Below, piece by piece: positions 1 to 10,754 of a DNA stretch of 64,000 nt. The translations under genes and the position numbers were made by a program. Under the pieces are notes generated by a model. That model worked only from the letters and a program-made list of their open reading frames with translations. It was not told where the DNA came from and did no database searches. The DNA comes from Dendrolimus kikuchii (lineage: Eukaryota; Arthropoda; Insecta; Lepidoptera; Lasiocampidae). Position 1 is the stretch's first letter. Every line of letters begins with the position of its first letter. Location: the NCBI GenBank assembly GCA_019925095.2, contig CM034412.1, positions 9,545,501 to 9,609,500 on the forward strand, read 5' to 3'.

Positions 1-167
1 CCAATCCTTAAAAGTTATATACTTCAGTTTTTACTTGACATAATGAAATGGAGCACTTATGTACTAATTGCTTCATAAATATTATTAAGTTAAATTCTTA
101 TAGCTTACTGGCTAAAGCTATGCATTTTGTGGTACAATTTTTGAACAATTAATTTTTTATATATTAA
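1..167. other. AT-rich DNA, nothing recognised
   Basis: No open frame or repeat signature was recognised. It lies upstream of the only host exon and is probably intronic. Confidence 0.4.
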
Positions 168-172
168 AATAT

Positions 173-427
173 TGTTACGAGTGCGGGACTCGAATTAAAA
201 ATGCCGTTGGAATTACTATAGAATTTATTAGAACTATACAGACACGTATAACACAAGTACAAATATAACCGGACGCAATAAGTCCAAATGTAATGCACAA
301 TTCAATAACACGCGCAAAGTCCGTCACTAAATGTACACACGTCTTGCCTCGCTTATGTTATCGCTTTGACTGAGATTCTCGCTAGACTGCCTCCTCTCTC
401 CATCTTGCCGTCGTTTTATACTTCACA
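173..427 (-). mobile_element. candidate solo LTR
   Basis: Read on the minus strand the segment starts TG, has TATAAAA close to its start, AATAAA near its end, and finishes CGTAACA. The 5-bp word aatat lies on both sides (168-172 and 428-432), as expected for an LTR target duplication. The TATA box only about 8 bp from the start is odd, so the true 5' end could lie further right and the AT-rich duplication could be chance. No internal retroviral coding region is next to it. Confidence 0.45.
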
Positions 428-604
428 AATATAAGTGTGCCCGCCCGTATCGTCGACTTTTTCCTAGAAATCGTAATCCACACACCTGGATAATTATGCC
501 TGCAAACAGCCATAAACGAATACAATAGGACAATGGTGTCAATTTTTTTTATAAATAAAACTTTTTAGATACCTACTAAAATAAATATATATTATAATTA
601 TAAT

Positions 605-856
605 GTAGCTGTGCCCGCGACGTCGTCCGCGTGGAATTTATTTTCAAAACCCCCCGATTTTGAAACATTCTTCATTGGTCCTCCGCTCCTATAGGTCTTA
701 ACGTGATGATATATAGTCTATCGTTATGATATATAGTAGCCTTCCTCAGTAAATGCGCTATCTAACACTGAAAGAATTTTTGAAATCAAACCAGTAGTTC
801 CTGAGATTAGCGCGTTCAATCAAACAAACTCTTCAGCTTTATACATTAGTATAAGA
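605..856 (-). mobile_element. non-autonomous Helitron, family H1 copy 1
   Basis: On the minus strand it starts TCTTATACTAAT and ends in a GC-rich block (gcgggcacagct) followed by a degraded CTAG. The same sequence recurs in the other orientation at 53050-53282, where CTAG is intact. There is no coding capacity, so it would depend on a Rep/helicase supplied by another element. Confidence 0.65.
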
Positions 857-1139
857 TTATAAAGTAGGCGGGAAATTGAAGTAATCGTGCATTACATTGA
901 ACACGCTAATGAGCGAATTGAAAGGATGTGCTCAGCAGTTAATTACAATTTTTGGTAGTACTTATTTATGCAAATAAACTTTTTCAATCTTTAATTATCG
1001 GAAAAATAAATATGCTCCTCGTCTCGCGGCATTTAAGAGCCATTTTACGAATTATAACTATTCACATGAAAGCTAACGTACAACAAATAGTCGTTCAAAT
1101 ACGGCGTCAATCGTCACACTAAATTTGTAGGTATACTTT
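857..1139. other. AT-rich DNA, nothing recognised
   Basis: No gene, no clear repeat boundary. Confidence 0.35.
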
Positions 1140-1742
1140 GGCCGCGTTCCTTTAGTATATCACAACGCCCAAAATGCTCCGTCTGCCGTTCCACTAGATT
1201 CGTGGTCGGTAAAGTGCAGCTCCAGAGCCGCATGTGGCTCTTTGACTCCTTAAGTGCGGCTCTGGCACAAATATCCACGGAAGCATGCTTAAAATTAAAA
1301 ACAACAACATAGAAACCTGACTTACTCAAACTTTCCGAAGAGATGCAAGCACATTGTTCGCATTAATAAATATTTATTAAGTATGAAATTTAGTTTTATT
1401 TAGTGTACTACATATTTAATGTAATAAAAGTTTACTAAACAAGCAGATTTGGCTTCCAATTTTTTTTAAATTGTACTAATGTACATATTTGGCCTTTTAG
1501 CGAATAAGTTTGCCGACCACTGCACTAGGCGACCGCAGTCGTTATGGTCGTGGCGAAAACGTCACTAATGACGTAATGATTTTAGCTCACGCAGCGCTCA
1601 CAACGACTCATCTCAAGAGGTGGGTCGAACAACCGTTCCACTTGGGTTTACGATTGTAACGCAGGCAAGCAAGTGGAATGGATAAAATCGCGGTCATGAA
1701 CGTGGTCGTTGTGAGTCTCTAATGGAACGTAGCCTTTGTGGT
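1140..1742. mobile_element. non-autonomous DNA element, family X copy 1 (interrupted)
   Basis: The segment shares several blocks with 14743-15510: a start containing cctttagtat, a block around gacgtaatga, a ccgttccac block and an end containing aacgtagcctttgt. Start and end are roughly inverted (tcacaacg against cgttgtga), so this looks like a terminal-inverted-repeat element. It is split by a hAT-like insertion at 1200-1522. No transposase was seen. Confidence 0.45.
1200..1522. mobile_element. non-autonomous hAT-like element nested in family X
   Basis: The ends are tcgtggtcggtaaa and, inverted at the right, tttgccgaccactg, matching the CAGTGGTCGGCAAA type seen in hAT elements. Flanking 8-mers cactagat (1192-1199) and cactaggc (1523-1530) agree at 6 of 8 positions, fitting the 8-bp target duplication of hAT transposases. 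An inner palindromic part repeats agccgcat and gcggctc. Confidence 0.6.
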
Positions 1743-1794
1743 GTATTTCTGTGAATGATTGAAAATGTCAAGATTAACAAAAAAATCGAATGCC

Positions 1795-1960
1795 AATGTG
1801 GTTTTTTAACAGTTTGATAGTAAATTATATGCAATAATATGTCAGATTTTTTCATCCCGGGAGTCCCGCGGGAATTTTCCAGGAGCGGCTTATAAATGTT
1901 TAAGCTAATTCCGACACAGTTTTCACGAAAAGCTTTACGTTAGCTTACATTCTATTTCAA
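1795..1960 (+). mobile_element. Helitron-derived fragment, family H2
   Basis: It contains the block cccgcgggaatt and the text around cgacacagttttcac that recur at 24.6, 29.1, 36.3-36.5, 37.4 and 61.0 kb. Neither end is intact. Confidence 0.4.
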
Positions 1961-2247
1961 ACGCTGCGGTAGTTTTTGTATCGCGAATCGAATTTATAAG
2001 AGAATATAGACCGTTATCTTGTAGTCACGTATTTTATTAACAAAACCCAACTTTTACCGCCATAAGCGGTCTAGCATCCACTCGCATTACTAAAAGGTTT
2101 TCACAGAGTTTTAGGTTTATGATGAGTATGTAATAAACAAAATGCTTACGTGTCCCTATTATCATTTTTATGAAAACTATTTCGTAAATTGCTATTTCTG
2201 TAGATTTTATTATCTGTTTCTTCTATTATTTTGCTAATAATAAGAAT
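1961..2247. other. AT-rich DNA, nothing recognised
   Basis: No feature supported; runs into an (AAT)-type tract at its right end. Confidence 0.35.
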
Positions 2248-2254
2248 AATAATC

Positions 2255-2850
2255 CCGCAGGGGGGCTTTGTGGCGAAGCCTTAGGTGAGTAGCGACACCT
2301 CGTACCTGACTCCGGGGGCCAAGGCAACGCCCCCGCCTCCGTGCTTGCCTTAACCGGCCGGCACGGAGTGGAGATCGCTAGAGCTAAGACTCAAGCTCCA
2401 GGGGTGGAAGTGATAAGTGACATCACGTCAGAAGTAGCTACGGTGAACCTGCAGCCCACCTCTCACAACCCATGTTGCCCCTGTATTTATGACATTTTTT
2501 GGGGCCCATGCAGGGATTGGCGAGTCACCGTCTGCCCATTTTTCCATGTTCCCTGAACATTGCGACGGGCAGACGCCATAGTCCCCATATTCCCAAACTC
2601 CTAGTACCATTAGCAGTTCACCCCAATAGCCCGGTACTTTTTGTCCTCATTTCCCACAATAGTCCTACACTGGCCGGGGCTTGTCCTTGGGTGCATCACT
2701 ATATGTTGTAAACAGGGATAATCGCCAGTCAGTGTCACGCCACATTTACATTAAATTTGTCACGGGTCCTCTACGTGTTGGCCTTCCCATGGCCCCACGC
2801 AAGCCTTCCAAATGTCCGGGCCATTTTTATAGCCCGTGTTTTCAAAAGAT
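2255..2850. mobile_element. GC-rich block, probable LINE 3' remnant
   Basis: About 590 bp of GC-rich sequence in AT-rich DNA, with AAT repeats on both sides (about 2233-2254 and 2851-2870). Base composition and the trinucleotide tract resemble the untranslated 3' part of an insect non-LTR retrotransposon, but no reverse transcriptase motif is visible. Short open frames here show no recognisable domain. The identification is an inference from composition only. Confidence 0.35.
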
Positions 2851-2914
2851 ATAACAATAATAATAATAAGAAAAGATATTAGGAATCATCATTTCAAGAA
2901 TAACATATTTAGGA

Positions 2915-2919
<5 letters not shown>

Positions 2920-2954
<35 letters not shown>
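2920..2954. repeat. (GA)n microsatellite
   Basis: About 17 uninterrupted GA units. Confidence 0.95.
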
Positions 2955-2957
<3 letters not shown>

Positions 2958-3139
2958 ATTACAATAAACAAATCCATGTCTATAATCATTATATTAATAC
3001 GTGACGCATAAACACAGTAAAAAACTTTGTACCTCTTTTTACGAAAATTGCGCGGACGGAAGAGTATGAAATTTCGCACACTCAATCTTATAATTTACTT
3101 CTAAGTATCTTTAGACCTGAAATAAGCAATATGTCGTTT

Positions 3140-3320
3140 GACAGCTTCTTTGGTTGAGTGGAATAAAGCCTTAGCGGGCCGACCTTACTGCAGTGCAGAG
3201 GTTCCGGTTTCGATTCCTGGCATGGTAAATTTAGTAAACCAATTATCCGTTATATATGTTCTGGGTGCCTGGGATCGGTTGTTTTTTGCATTGCATTGCT
3301 TTTTACCCGTAATATATGTG
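3140..3320 (+). mobile_element. tRNA-derived SINE, copy 1
   Basis: A tRNA-like head carries an A-box-like stretch (ggttgagtgg) and a strong B box (ggtttcgattcc) about 60 bp later, followed by a non-tRNA body containing gttctgggtgcctggg, typical of lepidopteran SINEs. Similar copies lie at 15832-15990 (+) and 20735-20850 (-). It is not a functional tRNA, because the cloverleaf is incomplete. Confidence 0.6.
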
Positions 3321-3835
3321 TAAAATGTGTGTTTGTCTGCCGTTTTATTAGAAAACTTATTTATTTATATCAATATGAGACGCATGAAAATCTAAGATCT
3401 GTTACTTTATTTTCAATGAATTACATTTCCGATTTAAAACATTACTTTTAATTCTTTCAGGTATTTAACTAAGACTTATCTAATAAGACACATAATAAAA
3501 GTTGAAGGTAGATTAAACTGGCGTTTATTAATTAGGCTTTAGATTACTTTATGAATAATCCTCTCATAAAATTATTATTTATGAAATACTCGGGCCATTA
3601 TACTAAATATTTTAGCACTGTAAATTTGATAAATCTTTTGGACTAAACAACATTAGCCACAAGTAGTTTTTACTGGGTTCATTATTGTCATAAATGTTAA
3701 ATTCATTTTGAAAATCAGCCAAGTGCGTTTTCGACTCTCGGAGAAGGATTACTTAGAGATAACTAACGTCCAGTCTTATTGTCATTTGGACAAAGTATTT
3801 TAAAAAGCATTTTACCGAAATAATACATATTTTAT
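3321..3835. other. AT-rich DNA, nothing recognised
   Basis: No coding or repeat signal beyond base composition. Confidence 0.35.
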
Positions 3836-4376
3836 CTGTGCAGGAACGGAGAAAGAATTTCCTGCGGCCGGGCGGGCTGTCTTAAGAGGCGACAAAACAA
3901 GCCACAGCCAGGTGGTAGGGTATTTGCTCGACTGGATGGCGACTACCCCTGGTTTTTTTTTTTTTTTTTATTGCAGGAGTTCAGCAGACAGGCAGACGGC
4001 CCACTTGATGGAAAGCGGTTACCATCGCCTATGGACATTTGCAACACCAAAGGTGCTACAAATGCGCTGCTGCTCTCTTAAGGGAGTCTGGAACCTGGTC
4101 ACTAATGCCGGAACACAACTCAAAGTTGTTCTGGCGGCATGCTCTAGACCAGGGGTGGTAGCCATCCAGTCGGGCAAATGCCCTACCACCTAGAGTATGC
4201 AGCCATAACAACCTTGTGTTGTGTTCCGGTATTAGTCACCAGGTTCCAGTCTCCCTTGAGAGAGCAGCATTGCATTTGTAGCACCTTTGGTGTTTGCAAA
4301 CGTCCATAGGCGATGGTAACCACTTTCCCTCAAGAGGGCCGTCTGCTTTTCTGCTGAACTCCTGCATTAAAAAAAT
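3836..4376 (+). mobile_element. S1 retroposon interrupted by another S1
   Basis: The sense strand starts tgcaggaacggagaaagaa, runs to 3954, is interrupted, and resumes at 4191 (agagtatg) to end ctgcattaaaaaaataaaa. S1 is a poly(A)-tailed repeat of about 325 bp with at least nine copies in the window. Removing the inner copy restores the normal S1 order. S1 has no coding capacity that looks real; peptides read from its antisense strand recur only because the repeat recurs. Confidence 0.7.
3955..4190 (-). mobile_element. S1 retroposon, short form, nested
   Basis: It begins on the plus strand with a T run (its reversed poly(A) tail) and ttgcaggagttcagcag, and ends at ccctaccacct. It lacks the first ~95 bp of full S1 and begins at the same internal point as three other short copies. 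Confidence 0.7.
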
Positions 4377-4731
4377 AAAACATATCTCAGAAACTGTTTT
4401 AAGAATCCCATTTCAACAAATTTTTGTCAACTACATTTCAGAATTTTCCAGTCCATACATAGTTCAATAGTTACGACTTTGGAAGCGTATAGTCACTGAA
4501 AAATGTGCTAATATCCCATATCCCTATTTTTTTTTTGTTGTCCATCCAACCATATCCATCAATTACAGTATAATGGCCATCCCTAATTATGACTTAAGTA
4601 TACCACAGTGTAGCGGCATATATAGTATTTCATCTTTCTTCCAAATACCATCCATGTAGATACAGTAGTTTTAGACTAATATTTTTTTGGTACGACATTA
4701 CCTATTAATTAAATAATTTTATTAAAAACTT
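4377..4731. other. intron sequence, nothing recognised
   Basis: AT-rich, upstream of the receptor exon. Confidence 0.4.
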
Positions 4732-4873
4732 ACATACATACATACATACATATATAACTTCACGCCAGTTCCCTTGCGGGGTAGGCACGAACAACAGAGC
4801 GCCATTCAGGCTTATTCTTACACACTTGCTTCTTTGACACTCATAGCTCTTGTCATGCACGCTTGTCTGTTGC
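4732..4873 (-). mobile_element. LINE 3' end, family L1a (5'-truncated)
   Basis: It matches in reverse the coding end of the copy at 30241-30645, including the reverse-complemented cccgcaagggaactgg block and a CATA tail (TATG on the sense strand). The 8-mer aaaaactt flanks it (4724-4731 and 4874-4881). Only the last ~120 bp of the element are present, as usual after abortive target-primed reverse transcription. Confidence 0.65.
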
Positions 4874-4933
4874 AAAAACTTCTATGTAATTATATGTATA
4901 GTTTTCTTTCACTCAAAAAAATATTACACGATA

Positions 4934-5018
4934 CATACATACATACATAACTTCACGCCAGTTCCCTTGCGGGGTAGGCACGAACAACAGAGCGCCATTT
5001 AGGCCCATTATTACACGA
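4934..5018 (-). mobile_element. LINE 3' end, family L1a, next to a splice acceptor
   Basis: An 85-bp insertion of the same LINE tail, flanked by a perfect 12-bp duplication tattacacgata (4922-4933 and 5019-5030). Its right edge is 24 bp before the exon start. A pyrimidine-rich stretch (ttttctttcactc, about 4902-4914) that would have been about 30 bp from the AG before insertion is now about 128 bp away. Confidence 0.75.
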
Positions 5019-5040
5019 TATTAAGAGAAAAAATTGTTGC

Positions 5041-5042
5041 AG
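5041..5042 (+). promoter_or_regulatory. 3' splice acceptor (AG) of receptor exon
   Basis: The sequence attgttgcag immediately precedes the open coding region, and the frame fails to extend sensibly further upstream. The 20 bp before it are purine-rich, so the local pyrimidine tract is weak. Confidence 0.65.
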
Positions 5043-5350
5043 ATTTGGCCTTCAAAATCCTCACGTGGCTCGGCTACTCAAACTCAGCATTCAACCCGAT
5101 CATTTATTCCATATTCAACACAGAATTCCGCGAGGCATTCAAGAAGATCCTAACATCAAGGTACCCGCTCTGCTGTGGATATCAAAGCGTCCGTGCTAAT
5201 ACACCTACTAGAAATGACAATTTCGTCACCGACTACGGCACCAAGACTTTAGTTGTTCGTAGGAGTGGGTCTTTGGGTTTGTCTGGAGTGGACCCTACTC
5301 CAAGGTCATCTGCAGAGTCGGTGCGACCTTTGAGAGAATATCATATCTGA
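5043..5350 (+). CDS. Dop1R1: D1-like dopamine receptor, terminal exon (partial)
   Basis: This is the last coding exon of a class A amine GPCR that signals at the plasma membrane, in D1-like receptors through Gs and cAMP. Two bases finish a split codon, then about 101 codons run to TGA at 5348-5350. Residues 5-21 ([17 protein letters not shown]) are the end of TM7 with the NPxxY activation motif. [13 protein letters not shown] is helix 8, and a CC pair near residue 43 is a likely palmitoylation site. The tail has [10 protein letters not shown] and RSSAES, which I recall as resembling insect Dop1R1 tails; an octopamine beta or other D1-like receptor is the alternative. TM1-6 must be encoded to the left of this window or in an exon I did not recognise. 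No frameshift is visible. Confidence 0.75.
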
Positions 5351-6880
5351 CAAGACGACGGCAATAGCAATAATGGGCTTCTTGACAAAAGTGACGTGGT
5401 CTAAGCCCAGTCTGTCCAATTGTAAGTATTGGTTTGTATGTAGTATGCTTAGTTGTAAACGAGTTAAAATATAATATTCCTAATAATATTCGATTGGGTA
5501 TTATATAAGTATTAACATTATTTAGAACTGTATTGGCTAGTGACTAATAATTAACTACTGTATCTAAAGCCTGATTTACATTTGGATTAGTTAAGTAGTT
5601 ACATAATTTACGATATTGGAGAGTTAAGTCCGTATTAAGTAATAAGTTATCGATTAAGTAGATGTCTATCCATACGATATTAAGGCGTTATTCATAAGTT
5701 AACTAACTACTTAGTTAATGTAAATGTAAAGGCTTACTATCTTCTAGAAAAATCAATAGAATTTTTGATATAGCCTGATTTAAATTTACATTAGTTAAGT
5801 AATTAGTTCACTTGCGATCTTGCAAATAAGTCCTTATGATAATTTTCTTTATTGTATTATAGGTTCACGTTTGTCCATGATCTCGTCTGATACTAGGTGA
5901 TAATATGGTCTAAGGTATTCATACGGGGCTTGAGTCTTCAAGTGTAGTTCTTCCCAATATCGACAACGTGGCTGTCGACCCACGTTGTAGGTATTGAGAA
6001 AGACAGACTCCGGCAATGGATTCCACTCTTTTGCGGTGCGCATATAAGCGCTTCTACAAACATTTACTCAATCGACAACTTCCAAACGATAATAAGGCCT
6101 TCGCAAGTTTACTAACTACAACAAATATAAATCAAGCTTTACATTTATAGTATTTGAAAATCGATTATAAGAGAAAGTTAAGTAAAAATTACTTTAAACC
6201 GTCGAGTTTGATAATCTAGATTCAAGCATTGATCAGATTTTCACATTGAGTATAGGTCTAAATGTTTTTAACGTAATAAATAAGGAGCTTTGAACATTTT
6301 GTTCAAAAATAATATTTTTGTTAAAATTGTAGAAAGAAAGTACCTATTATATACTAAAAATTGTTGTAAATAGCAATCACTATTAGGACCTTATTGAAAA
6401 TAATAATCAATTTAGAAAAAATATTTTAAGTAGTACCATAAAATTATACTTTCATCAGTATCTCATTAAGAATAAAATAAAATAATTATCTCATTAATGT
6501 TTTATGAATATTACATACTACAAATAAATATTTCTTCTTAATAATCGATATTACTGATGTTCACATATTTGTATTTAATCAACATAATTAATAGAAAGAG
6601 TAAATGATTTGTAATTGTAAAAATAAGGCAATATAAAAGCATTTCTAGTCATGGAACTATCAGGGTGTCCTGAATATGTTTAAGCATACTTTCTATTTAT
6701 GTAATTAATCAAACAAGAACGTTAACTACTGCACTCAGAGAGTTTAATAGACAATTAACTTTTTCAATGGTTTAAGTTTTGGCACAGTAGGTATGTATTA
6801 GCCTTTTATTCTGGTATACGTCCTCTTTAATAAGCATCAGCACAAATCTTCAAGTCGTCCTTCACGCAATCTATTTATCT
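5351..6880 (+). other. probable 3' UTR and downstream DNA
   Basis: AT-rich sequence following the receptor stop. Candidate poly(A) signals AATAAA occur at 6275-6280 and near 6472. The true transcript end cannot be set without RNA data. A minus-strand LINE remnant lies inside it (5849-6050). Confidence 0.4.
5849..6050 (-). pseudogene. LINE reverse transcriptase C-terminal remnant
   Basis: The minus-strand peptide begins MRTAKEWNPLPESVF and runs on with YNVG. This pattern (A-x-EWN-x-LP-x-SVF, then YN-x-G) is typical of the extreme C-terminus of insect non-LTR retrotransposon ORF2 proteins. About 65 codons remain, with no catalytic domain. Confidence 0.55.
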
Positions 6881-6889
6881 ATTTCTTTT

Positions 6890-7216
6890 TTTTATTTCTA
6901 TTTTTTATTGCAGGAGATCTGCAGACAGGCAGACGGCCCACTTGATGGAAAGCGGTTACCATTGTCTATGAAGATTTGCAACATCAAAGTTGCTACAAAT
7001 GCGCTGCTGCTCTCTAAAGGGAGACTAGAACCTGGTCACTAATGCCGGAACACAACTCAAGGCTGTTATGGCGACATACTTTAGACCAGGGGTGGTAGCC
7101 ATCTAGTCGGGCAAATGCCCTACCACCTGGCTATGGGTTGTTAAGTCGCCTCTTACGACAGGCCGCCCGGCCGCAGGAAATTGTATTCTTTCTCCGTTCC
7201 TGCACGGATAAAATTT
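6890..7216 (-). mobile_element. S1 retroposon, full-length form
   Basis: On the plus strand it starts with a T-rich run and attgcaggagatctgcag and ends ttcctgcacggataaaat, so the copy is antisense. It is one of the most complete copies, about 325 bp. Confidence 0.75.
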
Positions 7217-7571
7217 TCTTGATGCTACCTTTATGGTTGTAGGAACACTCACATTTACACAGTTATCGAAATACGACATTTACGTAACTGTATCGAGTGG
7301 TATGCATCTTTCCCATTTCCATTCAATTTTATTGTATTAAATCAGTCCACGCCGTTACTCTGCTAATCCCATTGTTGTACTTTATTAACCTGATTAACGA
7401 ATTATTAAGTGAGTACTCCGTGTGTATACGCGAATTACAAGTAAAAAAACCCGGATATTTCGTTCACACGAAGCCGCTGTAGCCACTTGTGGTGTAATTA
7501 TTTGTTAAACAATAATAAATAATAACAGAAATTAGATACGATCACCCAAACTCATGTCCAAACACTATGTC
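7217..7571. other. AT-rich DNA, nothing recognised
   Basis: A 61-codon open frame here has no recognisable domain and no splice context. Confidence 0.35.
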
Positions 7572-7966
7572 CGCCTAGTAGTTTTCAGGGCGGCCGCCAT
7601 TTAATATAAGTTCATTAACTCACTGAACTTGTCAAAAATCCATTATTTCTTACATGTCTGTCGTCCTAACACCGCAAACGAATCCGACCACACAAAATGG
7701 CGCCATCTTTCATGAACCAAAGAGAAATTGGGGGGACAGAGATAGATATACATACATACCAGTATACAAAAAGAGAAGGAAATATGTATGCATCAAGAAT
7801 GTGTATATAAAGTTGTGGAGTTCGCCTAGTAGTTTTCAGGGCGGCCGCCATTTAATATAAGTTCATTAACTCACTGAACTTGTCAAAAATCCATTATTTC
7901 TTACATGTCTGTCGTCCTAACACCGCAAACGAATCCGACCACACAAAATGGCGCCATCTTTCATGA
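7572..7966. repeat. 144-bp perfect direct repeat with 107-bp spacer
   Basis: Bases 7572-7715 and 7823-7966 read as identical, each starting cgcctagtag and ending ctttcatga. The spacer contains short GATA-like and CATA-like runs. This fits a recent partial tandem duplication with a 251-bp period or an assembly duplication. The repeats lack TG..CA ends, so LTRs are unlikely. Confidence 0.8.
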
Positions 7967-8425
7967 CTTAAAAATCATTGTTCATCGTTAAATAATAAAC
8001 ACCATGTTTATCTCCAATCTCCAACACGTATAGTGAACCCAACAGGAGGCAACATACATCACTGCCCCACAATGATTATATTCATAAATATTCCATTTTA
8101 GCATTCTTTCTATCACAAAATATTCATCCCTTCTCATTATACGCCCATGCCGTGTTAATCTTCTTCCTCTTAATTCAGTCGCGGTTGCAATTCTCAAAAA
8201 TCATCTTATGCGCTCGTTCTTCATTTTATGATAGAGAAGAAATGGACTTTTTCGTCACATAAAATAGTTGTAATACACTGTTAATAGAGTAATAAATAAA
8301 AAAATCGTCGTTATTTGAATCATAACAGATTCCTTTTTATGTTTATAATATACTTATAATTAAGATTTACATGCTCGTTTAAAAAAATATACAAGTAATT
8401 TATCCTACAGCTTAATTATAAAAAT
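7967..8425. other. AT-rich DNA, nothing recognised
   Basis: No supported feature. Confidence 0.35.
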
Positions 8426-8429
8426 AGGT

Positions 8430-8530
8430 TCCAAGTCACCGTCAGTTGGGAACATTCCCAAAAGACTGGTCGCGTTACCATGTTTGATGGCAACATATGC
8501 GTTGCCCAAAATACAGACCAGCCTTTTGGT
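8430..8530. repeat. dispersed repeat fragment, family R2
   Basis: The blocks aagtcaccgtcag, gggaac-ttcccaaaag and the following gcgt-accatgtt resemble 13603-13675. Probably part of a LINE, but no frame is readable. Confidence 0.4.
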
Positions 8531-9828
8531 CACCTGAGACTTCTAGCGAACAATCTACCGGTGCTATTTATGCTTATAAGCCATTATCTCTGAGTATGGC
8601 GGCATATACCTACATTTTGTTTATTATTTAAGCGGAAATTTCAAGCGTGGTTGCCAGGCAACACTTTCATACATTACATAGTATAGTCTTCTCTCTCTGA
8701 CTATAGTAATGTGTATATATGTCTATTTGCCTCCCACCAACACCGAGTACGCGCGAAATGCAGCGGCGTCGGCGCGTTTTGCGACACTTTTTTACGAACC
8801 ATGGGACTCTAGACATCTGAACATATATATAGTTTAATTTTAATTTGTATAGATACTTATTTATAATTTACTTTAATGTTTATTTAAGTAATTGTTAATA
8901 TCAAATAAATAGAATATATTGTTTTATATATATATATATATAAAACAATATCAAAGGCCAGCTCAGTAAACTACTCGATTTATATTTATGTGATTGTGTG
9001 AAGTGCTATCGGATGTAAATGTTCTACGTGCTATGTAAGTTATAAGTATTCATATTTATTACTGTTTGAATACACAACAACGGACGCGCAAAGTTGAACT
9101 ATTTGCTAACCAGCGGTTATTATTCGGATACCCGGAAACATTCCTAACGTATTCTCTGGAAATCCGGGCACATACACATTTAAAAAATCAATTTGTGTAA
9201 AATTTAAAAAATACATTTTTTCAGAATGATCATATAATCGTAAATAATTTAATAGTAAGAATTCCTTTTCTTTTCATTTCCCTTTTGCTACAAAATGAAA
9301 TAACTCGCTTTGAAATAAATCACTTGTAATTCCTGTGATACTTATGTAAATAATTTTGTTAAGTCCATTCACAGAATATTGTAAATAAGGTTAAATAAAT
9401 TATATTAAAGTCATTAATCTAAATATAACGAAATTAAATTGTTTATAAGTGAATGGTGTTAAGTAGTTAGTTTTACGGACTTCGATTCTTAGGGAGTTTT
9501 TATTTAGTTTGATTTTTTATTTTTCTTTAAATGAAACATATTTATCGGCAAGCGGTTATGCATACTTCCATCAAGAGGCTCCATTACTTCGTGAATATGT
9601 AGGCGTAGAGTAGTCGGTGAGGAAAACAAAACCACGGTATCCACACAATCTCTAATATTCAACAAAATGATGAAATAAAATTCAAGAGCGTATAGTGATT
9701 TAATTATCCAATCCACAACAACACTCCACCTGACAGGTAATGCGCGAGTAAGACCATAGATAAAAAGTAAGATATTAACGGATTCTCTTTTCAAAAACGA
9801 ATGGCAAACATAGATATCGTAATACACC
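8531..9828. other. AT-rich DNA with short palindrome
   Basis: No gene. At 8916-8951 there is a perfect palindrome with a (TA)n centre and arms atattgtttta. A GC-richer patch at 8740-8800 is unexplained. Confidence 0.4.
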
Positions 9829-10317
9829 TGGGGTTGCCAACTATTTTTGAGAAAAATAACGTATTACATTTATTAAGTAGGGAAAAAATAAAGTATTTGG
9901 AAGAAGAATTTTTTTTTCAAAATGTTATTTATGTCTTCTCTTGGAGACACTGTTTTTGTGTGCTATATATAGCACACAATAACAACTTTTCATTCTCCGT
10001 AAATTTATGGAAGCTATCTTTACTTTCCAAATTTAAATGTAAATAAACAAACAATTCCTTTTTTATTAAATTTATAGATGTTCTCCGATCCTTTCTTCTC
10101 GCCATTTTAGATTCATTACTGAATAAACTCTTTCAGTGAAAGCTGGGTCGATAATAGTTCAGTAATTATCCATATACCTAAGTATTTCATTTTACGCATC
10201 TGATTAGATATTGGAAATAGAGTATTTTCACATACTTTATTTTTATGCAAAAGTATAAAGTATATTTACCAAAAATAAAGTAGGATACGTTATTATAAAG
10301 TATGGTTGGCAACCCTA
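9829..10317. mobile_element. candidate MITE with GGGTTGCCAAC ends
   Basis: The left end gggttgccaact and the right end ggttggcaaccct are inverted copies about 485 bp apart. Subterminal blocks aataacgtatta and acgttatta also pair. The 81-codon frame inside has no known domain. Target duplication is not clear. Confidence 0.5.
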
Positions 10318-10528
10318 AATACAACAAAATTAAATATAAAAACGGTAACTGTTCTACATGACATTATATAATACACACTATGTTCGAAGTTGTGTCAGAA
10401 TGATATTGACAACTGACAGCTATACAGTGGCACTCAATCAAAATTAATAAGTTATCCAATTATTGAGTAAAATTTACAACTTCGTAGAATTATAATAGTA
10501 TTTTCATATTTATAGCCTTCGCTTATTT

Positions 10529-10754
10529 ATTAAAACTATATTTTAACGATTTTACACGTAGTATTTTATTTCATTTTTATTCCGACGTTTCTAATGACGT
10601 TTCCACGACGTAGGCTAAATAAAAACTTTAACATCACTCATTGACACTTGATATCTTTGTCTTATGTGATCATAGCTACTGAAAAGTGACTGAAACGTCG
10701 GAATGAAAATCAAATAAAATACCGCGCTCAAAACCGTTAAAACGTAGTTTTATT
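10529..10754. mobile_element. MITE family M1, copy 1
   Basis: The ends taaaactatattttaacg and gttaaaacgtagttttatt are inverted copies, with internal ccgacgttt and aaacgtcgg also paired. The core around gatatctttgtctta is shared with 16801-17000, 22745-22895 and 28747-29045. Confidence 0.7.

Noticed and set aside
3140..3225. Functional tRNA gene
   Set aside because: A and B boxes are present, but the acceptor stem does not close and a SINE body follows.
7572..7966. Short LTR pair
   Set aside because: Repeats lack TG..CA ends, primer site and a meaningful internal region.
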